This document shows, one piece after another, positions 6,568 through 9,917 of a stretch of DNA of 9,917 nt (its first letter is position 1; each line of letters starts with the position of its first letter). The position numbers and the translations under genes were made by a program. Below the pieces are notes generated by a model. It made no database searches and was not told where the DNA came from. It saw only the letters and a list, made by a program, of their open reading frames with translations. The stretch spans positions 1 through 9,917 of the forward strand of contig WFSH01000148.1 of the NCBI GenBank assembly GCA_015486145.1, in the 5' to 3' direction. This stretch comes from Mesoaciditogaceae bacterium. GTDB lineage: Bacteria > Thermotogota > Thermotogae > Mesoaciditogales > Mesoaciditogaceae.

Positions 6568-7915
6568 AGTTTAACACTTTGTTTCTCCCTCTTTCTTTAG
6601 CTTTGTACAACGCCTGATCTGCCATTTCCACTACCTCTGTAAAACTGTTAAAACCGTTTCTTTCAGCAATTCCAGCACTTATCGTTACGATCAATTCTGG
6701 AACACTTTTTGAAAGACGGGCTTTTTCTATTTTGGTTCTTATGTTGTCCACAATCTCAAAGAAATTCTCTTTTTTTTCAGATATCACGATGAATTCTTCT
6801 CCTCCAAAACGTGCTGCAAAAAAATTAAAGTCTTTGGCGAAATCTCTGAGAATTTTTCCTATACTTGAAAGTACTTCATTGCCAATTGCGTGTCCGTATG
6901 TATCGTTGACTTTTTTAAAATGATCGATATCCATTATGGAAAGGACGAAATTTTTTCCATCATCCCAAAGCTTCCTGAGTTCTCCCTCGAGAGCTCTGTA
7001 ATTGGCAAGCCCGGTCAGATCGTCAAAATTTGCGTTGCGCCTGTATTCTTCCAATTGAACCCCTATTTTTAAAACCCCTCCAAGTTCTTCGGAAATTATG
7101 GAGAAACTGCCAATTTCTCGGTTGGAAAAGGTCCTGTCTCTCCAAATGGTGATCACTCCTTGCTCTTTCAAATCAAAGCTCATAACTTTTGAAATTTGTG
7201 CAAGTCCTTTAGTTTCAGTCTCGCCATCAATTCTTATGTACCTTTTCTTTTGTGGGAAAGAAGGTCTCACCAATTGAGATACCATCCATCCCTCGAGAAA
7301 TTCAAAATCTGTCACGGATGAATAGAGGGCCATTTCGTTGAGAGTGATGGAGAGCAAGGCCATCGCTTTTATTTCAAAAAGGTCTCTCATCAAATCGTTT
7401 ATTCTTCTGATCGTGTAGTTCATGTCTTCCACGTGGTTGAATAGCTTTCTCACTTCTCCTCTTAACGATATTTCCGCAAACAATTTATCAAGCGTATCCC
7501 CAAAAGCGCGTTTGCCGTTTATCGGATTTGGCTTTTGTTCTAAACCCAAGGTTTTTCCCATTTCTCGCAATTTCAGGCTGATTTGTTTAAGACCATCTTT
7601 TGAATCCTTTTGAATGTAAGCGTTGGCACCGGAATATTTGCTCCAAAATTTGTTAAGCGATTCAGAAGAAGCGGTTAAAAGCAAAATGGGGATGGAGGAA
7701 AAATTTGGATCGTTTCTCAAAAGTCTGCAGAGTTGATATCCGTTGAGTCCTGGCATCACAACATCCGATATCACTACGTTTGGAATTTCTTCGTGAATTT
7801 TGAAGTAAGCTTCCAGACCATCGTTGGCCATTACCACATCATAGCCTTCGGAGTTCAAAAAATCTTTCAACACGGCTCGCCACATTTTGCTATCATCCGC
7901 AACGACGATTTTCAA
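6554..7915 (-). CDS. Response regulator with GGDEF diguanylate cyclase output domain
   Basis: This 453-residue cytoplasmic protein has three parts. Residues 1-120 are a phosphoacceptor receiver with acidic pair D7-D8, phosphorylation site D51 (ISDVVMPG), T81 and K103. Residues about 125-285 are a linker of unclear type, possibly GAF-like. Residues about 287-450 are a GGDEF domain, with DDLTGLANY, the substrate segment DIDHFKKVNDTYGH, catalytic GGEEF at 371-375, and ALYKAKERGRN near the end. It should make c-di-GMP from two GTP under control of an unseen histidine kinase. The inhibitory I-site RxxD is absent: the matching positions are D362 and F365. I chose TTG 7915 because GGAGGG lies seven bases upstream and the protein then begins MKIVVADDS. 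ATG 7933 or the longer frame from 8020 lack a good site and would begin at or before the likely transcription start. The next gene, a transporter, overlaps by 14 bp. Confidence 0.93.
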   Translation of the reverse strand: MKIVVADDSKMWRAVLKDFLNSEGYDVVMANDGLEAYFKIHEEIPNVVISDVVMPGLNGYQLCRLLRNDPNFSSIPILLLTASSESLNKFWSKYSGANAYIQKDSKDGLKQISLKLREMGKTLGLEQKPNPINGKRAFGDTLDKLFAEISLRGEVRKLFNHVEDMNYTIRRINDLMRDLFEIKAMALLSITLNEMALYSSVTDFEFLEGWMVSQLVRPSFPQKKRYIRIDGETETKGLAQISKVMSFDLKEQGVITIWRDRTFSNREIGSFSIISEELGGVLKIGVQLEEYRRNANFDDLTGLANYRALEGELRKLWDDGKNFVLSIMDIDHFKKVNDTYGHAIGNEVLSSIGKILRDFAKDFNFFAARFGGEEFIVISEKKENFFEIVDNIRTKIEKARLSKSVPELIVTISAGIAERNGFNSFTEVVEMADQALYKAKERGRNKVLNYEAK

Positions 7916-7922
7916 TTTACTT

Positions 7923-7928
7923 CCCTCC
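7923..7928 (-). promoter_or_regulatory. Ribosome binding site deciding the TTG start of the REC-GGDEF gene
   Basis: GGAGGG on the minus strand stands seven bases before TTG 7915. It lies inside the reading frame that would follow from ATG 7933, which has no comparable site. This supports the shorter protein, beginning directly at the receiver domain's first strand. Confidence 0.75.
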
Positions 7929-7946
7929 GTCATGTTCTTTGTACAT

Positions 7947-7975
7947 AGTTTACACCAATTATTGTACACTATCAA
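7947..7975 (-). promoter_or_regulatory. Sigma-70-type promoter of the REC-GGDEF/MMPL operon
   Basis: On the minus strand TTGATA (7975-7970, five of six matches to TTGACA) is separated by 17 bases from TAAACT (7952-7947, four of six to TATAAT). Transcription would begin near 7940, about 25 bases before the TTG start at 7915. The inverted repeat at 7986-8007 ends 11 bp upstream of the -35. Confidence 0.6.
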
Positions 7976-7985
7976 ACACAAATCA

Positions 7986-8007
7986 GCTGGACTCAACTGA
8001 GTCCAGC
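7986..8007 (-). terminator. Perfect 10-bp inverted repeat, probable terminator of the solute-binding protein gene
   Basis: GCTGGACTCA and its exact complement TGAGTCCAGC are separated by only two bases, making a stem-loop of about nine pairs with a four-base loop in RNA. It lies about 60 bp beyond the stop of the solute-binding protein gene. The minus-strand tail is only moderately T-rich (TGATTTGTGTTTG), so it is a weak match to a classical terminator. Its near-perfect symmetry just upstream of the next promoter means a protein-binding operator is also possible. Confidence 0.5.
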
Positions 8008-8067
8008 CGTTTTCATCCATAGCGAGTTGTGAATTTGATTTTTAGCCATCCTAAATGGAGAAAGAGG

Positions 8068-9318
8068 TCATTTTTGATAGAATCTCTTTTCGATCTTTAT
8101 AGCGGTCTTTTGAGCTTGTTCAAGGGCTTCTGAAGGGGTTTGATAAAAATGCATCACGTTAGAAAAAGCTATTCCTATGGCACTGTCAAGAGATTTCCAC
8201 CAAGGCAGATTTTTTGCATAGGAGGTTGCATTTTCCAAGCCAGAAACTATTGCTCCCACACCATATGGACTTTGTTCAACGTACTTTTTCCACTTTGGCA
8301 TTTCTTTCACTTTTACGTTCAACGGAGAATAATTGGTGTTGATAGCCCAATAAAGTTGGACTTTAGGGGAAAGAAGAAATTTCGCAAATTTCCAAGCTGC
8401 CTGCTGTTTCGCTTTGGGAACCGTGTTGAATATCAAAAGCACCTCGCCCCCAAGGACAGGCGAAACTTTTCCGGCCGGTCCGGTGGGTATTGGCACCATT
8501 TTTATTCCATCTTTTTGGCCAGCTATATCAGAGAGATCAAAGGGAAGATTTGTTGCTCCACCCACTATCATTGCCACAGACGAAGTTGTAAGTTCATTAT
8601 CGAAATAACCAGCTTTTGTGTAAGCGTAGCGGTTTTTGACGAGGTTGAGTAAGTAAGTCATAGCTCGAATATTTGGGGTTGAATCAATCGTGAATTTACC
8701 ATTTTTCATATATATTCCGCCACCAAATTGTCTCGCGAAAACGGTGAATATCCAAGATTGATCTCTGAACCCCAAACCGTATCTTATCACCTTTCCGTTT
8801 TTAACAATTGTTAGTGCCTTTGCGGCGTTTGCAAGTTCCTTAAGAGTTCTCGGAGGAGCAATACCGGCTTTTTCAAGCATGAGAGGTCTATAAAAGAGTA
8901 GATAGACTTGCTGGTTGAAAGGCAATCCGTAGATTTTCGAACCCACTTTTCCAATGTTTAGGACAGCTGGGTAAATATCTCTAGCGACTTTGTTAAAACC
9001 GTTGAAATCTTCTATCGGTGTTACAACTCCCTTGGCGACAAGTGCAGCAGCCCATGTCGGATAAGCTTGAGCCATTGTTGGAAGGCTTTTAATCTCTGCT
9101 GAAGCCAACAGTTTAGAATCAAGTGCTGCTCCATTTCCGACGTAAACAAGATTAACGTGGACAGTGGTGCTTTCTTCATTGAAGAGATTGGTTATTTGTT
9201 GGAGAGATTTTCCGAGATTTCCAGACATTCCCTCCCAAAAGGTTATTTCCGTCTTTTGAGCGAAATAGATCGTTGTTATCAGCAAAATGAGGACAAATAC
9301 CGTCAAAAAACGTTTCAT
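8068..9318 (-). CDS. ABC transporter solute-binding protein, UgpB-like (family 1)
   Basis: This 416-residue exported protein captures a sugar or sugar/glycerol phosphate for an ABC importer. It begins with a signal peptide (basic KR, then hydrophobic residues 4-19, with likely cleavage near FAQ 19-21). There is no lipobox cysteine, so it is a soluble periplasmic protein. The start of the mature chain, ITFWEGMSGNLGKSLQQIT, then KIYGLPFNQQVYLLFYRPLM, then the late AAWKFAKFLLSPKVQLYW and NTNYSPLNVKV, match the UgpB branch of family 1 binding proteins. The substrate could be glycerol 3-phosphate, a glycerophosphodiester or an oligosaccharide; sequence alone does not decide. ATG 9318 has GGGAGGG six bases upstream. 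No permease or ATPase gene is nearby: downstream is a terminator-like repeat and upstream is an intron-bearing gap, so it is an orphan within this window. Confidence 0.93.
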   Translation of the reverse strand: MKRFLTVFVLILLITTIYFAQKTEITFWEGMSGNLGKSLQQITNLFNEESTTVHVNLVYVGNGAALDSKLLASAEIKSLPTMAQAYPTWAAALVAKGVVTPIEDFNGFNKVARDIYPAVLNIGKVGSKIYGLPFNQQVYLLFYRPLMLEKAGIAPPRTLKELANAAKALTIVKNGKVIRYGLGFRDQSWIFTVFARQFGGGIYMKNGKFTIDSTPNIRAMTYLLNLVKNRYAYTKAGYFDNELTTSSVAMIVGGATNLPFDLSDIAGQKDGIKMVPIPTGPAGKVSPVLGGEVLLIFNTVPKAKQQAAWKFAKFLLSPKVQLYWAINTNYSPLNVKVKEMPKWKKYVEQSPYGVGAIVSGLENATSYAKNLPWWKSLDSAIGIAFSNVMHFYQTPSEALEQAQKTAIKIEKRFYQK

Positions 9319-9458
9319 AGAAAACCCTCCCTTTTAACATTTTCCAATCAAAAGGTTCTCTTCGAGATAGTGTGAATAAGTGAAGTTTTTTATTCTTACG
9401 CTTTGCGATCGGTCTTTTTCATGAATTCTCAAATGAAGAACTTGGAGAGAACTATTTT

Positions 9459-9467
9459 ATAATACCA
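9459..9467 (-). promoter_or_regulatory. Possible extended -10 promoter upstream of the solute-binding protein gene
   Basis: The minus strand reads TGGTATTAT, fitting an extended -10 (TG-N-TATTAT), without a clear -35. It would give the solute-binding protein gene a leader of about 135 bases in which I found no recognisable riboswitch. The region is AT-rich, so a chance match is possible. Confidence 0.3.
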
Positions 9468-9569
9468 CGAAATATTTTCGAAAAAGTTTCAATTTATCTG
9501 TGCAACAGATTCCTTTCGTTTGCCGTGAATAAACGTACAATTTTTTCGACATTTTAAATAAAAAAGTTC

Positions 9570-9603
9570 GGTTCTCTTCATTTTTGTGTGTGTAAAATAT
9601 GCC
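9570..9603 (+). repeat. Direct repeat, copy 1
   Basis: This copy starts GGTTCTCTTCATTTTTGTGT and matches the second copy at 32 of 34 positions. Copy 1 continues into unrelated sequence. The spacing to copy 2 is exactly 138 bp. It is not part of a CRISPR array: there are only two copies and the gap is far too long for a spacer. Confidence 0.85.
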
Positions 9604-9707
9604 AATTTCTATTCCGTTCTTGTGGGTTTGATCAAAATCATCCCCAAATACCCTGTTATCAAGCAAAAGAACAAACATTCTCGAAGCACTGTCAAAAGCA
9701 ACTATTT

Positions 9708-9741
9708 GGTTCTCTTCATTTTTGTGTGGGTAAAATATGAC
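9708..9741 (+). repeat. Direct repeat, copy 2, abutting the group II intron
   Basis: It matches copy 1 at 32 of 34 positions, with differences at the 22nd and 33rd bases. It ends exactly at the base before the intron's GTGCG start, so it would form the 5' exon and include the intron-binding sites. The intron may have interrupted a longer repeat or used the repeat as its target. Confidence 0.85.
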
Positions 9742-9917
9742 GTGCGGCTGAGAAATTGTGTTAACTCTAATGGGTGGAAGTCCCATCGAAACAAAGCCTA
9801 ACCAGCAGTTTTGTAGTTAGCCTTGGAGGTGTTCAGGTAACTGAATACGTTAAGCGTAGGCAAACAAAGTAGTGGGCCGAAAGCGATGAGCTGAAGTGAT
9901 GGAGCACCGAAATTTAC
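9742..9917 (+). mobile_element. Group II intron, 5' part of domain I (cut by window edge)
   Basis: The sequence begins GTGCGGCTGAG, the canonical group II 5' splice-site consensus (GTGCG). Domain I features follow. There is a stem ATGGG/CCCAT (9770-9774 with 9782-9786) enclosing TGGAAGT. A helix CTAAC/GTTAG lies at 9798-9802 with 9816-9820. A hairpin TTCAG/CTGAA (9832-9836 with 9841-9845) is capped by a GNRA-type GTAA loop. The segment CCGAAAGCGATGAG (9879-9892) resembles the matching domain I stretch of well-known bacterial group II introns. Only 176 bases are visible, so the class, exon-binding sites and reverse transcriptase/maturase gene lie beyond the right edge. It is oriented opposite to the neighbouring solute-binding protein gene and lies in intergenic DNA, so it seems not to interrupt an essential gene. 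Confidence 0.85.

Larger units (their letters stand above)
9319..9741. other. Intergenic region without a convincing gene
   Basis: This AT-rich stretch lies between the solute-binding protein gene and the group II intron. It holds the ribosome binding site of that gene, a possible promoter, and two direct repeats (9570-9603 and 9708-9741). I see no tRNA, CRISPR array or recognised protein family in it. A minus-strand frame crosses it but is doubtful. Confidence 0.7.
9457..9741 (-). pseudogene. Doubtful open frame carrying a repeated HKNEEN peptide, possible gene remnant
   Basis: A minus-strand frame is open for about 94 codons from the intron boundary to a stop at 9457. It encodes the peptide HKNEEN twice, 46 codons apart, because the two direct repeats are 138 bp apart and so in phase. 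The only upstream ATG in frame lies inside the group II intron, so if this was a gene its start has been cut off. The internal ATG within the frame has no evident ribosome binding site. I do not recognise the protein. The repeats may simply be non-coding elements that happen to be open in this frame. Confidence 0.2.

Noticed and set aside
7916..8020. Longer N-terminus for the REC-GGDEF protein, starting at 8020 or at ATG 7933
   Set aside because: The extension covers the promoter and part of the inverted repeat, has no ribosome binding site, and adds sequence ahead of a normal receiver-domain start.
8140..8652. Plus-strand open frame of 170 codons
   Set aside because: It is antisense to the UgpB-like gene, and its Arg-, Phe- and Cys-rich composition is typical of a shadow frame.
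9354..9363. GGTTCTCTTC, identical to the first ten bases of the 34-bp repeats
   Set aside because: Similarity stops after ten bases apart from scattered matches, so a third repeat copy is not supported.
9570..9741. CRISPR-like repeat pair
   Set aside because: There are only two copies and the interval between them is about 104 bp, much longer than a spacer, with no further units or cas genes.

Overview
The window looks like chromosomal DNA from a thermophilic bacterium, most likely of the Thermotogota. This is an inference from several features together: strong GGAGG-type ribosome binding sites, frequent TTG starts, a non-lipoprotein periplasmic sugar-binding protein, and an archaeal-flavoured radical SAM protein beside a bacterial isoprenoid gene. 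No rRNA or other phylogenetic marker is present, so the placement is moderate. All genes but one lie on the minus strand.

Left block (1-3820, minus): a tight operon runs yifB/comM-like AAA+ ATPase, then a radical SAM protein with a C-terminal helix-hairpin-helix, then dxr (the second MEP-pathway enzyme, cut by the left edge). The first two overlap by 4 bp and the last two by 28 bp. An extended -10 promoter sits just upstream of yifB. dxr has no ATG, GTG or TTG start in frame; an ATT codon behind a good Shine-Dalgarno is the best start.

Middle block (3855-7975): a small membrane protein on the plus strand resembles the CPBP (Abi) intramembrane protease fold but has lost the catalytic positions. 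It converges on, and overlaps by 47 bp, an MMPL/RND-type transporter on the minus strand. The transporter overlaps by 14 bp the upstream gene, a response regulator-diguanylate cyclase (REC-GGDEF) with its own -35/-10 promoter. This pair suggests c-di-GMP signalling linked in expression to an envelope transporter.

Right block (7986-9917): a perfect inverted repeat, probably a terminator, separates the signalling pair from an orphan UgpB-like ABC solute-binding protein. Upstream of that gene lies about 420 bp without a convincing gene. It holds two 34-bp direct repeats exactly 138 bp apart. The second copy ends exactly where the 5' end of a group II intron begins on the plus strand; the intron runs off the right edge.

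The most interesting points are the ATT-initiated dxr (with an in-phase A7 slippery alternative), the apparently dead CPBP protein, the REC-GGDEF/MMPL pair, and the group II intron abutting one of two repeats.
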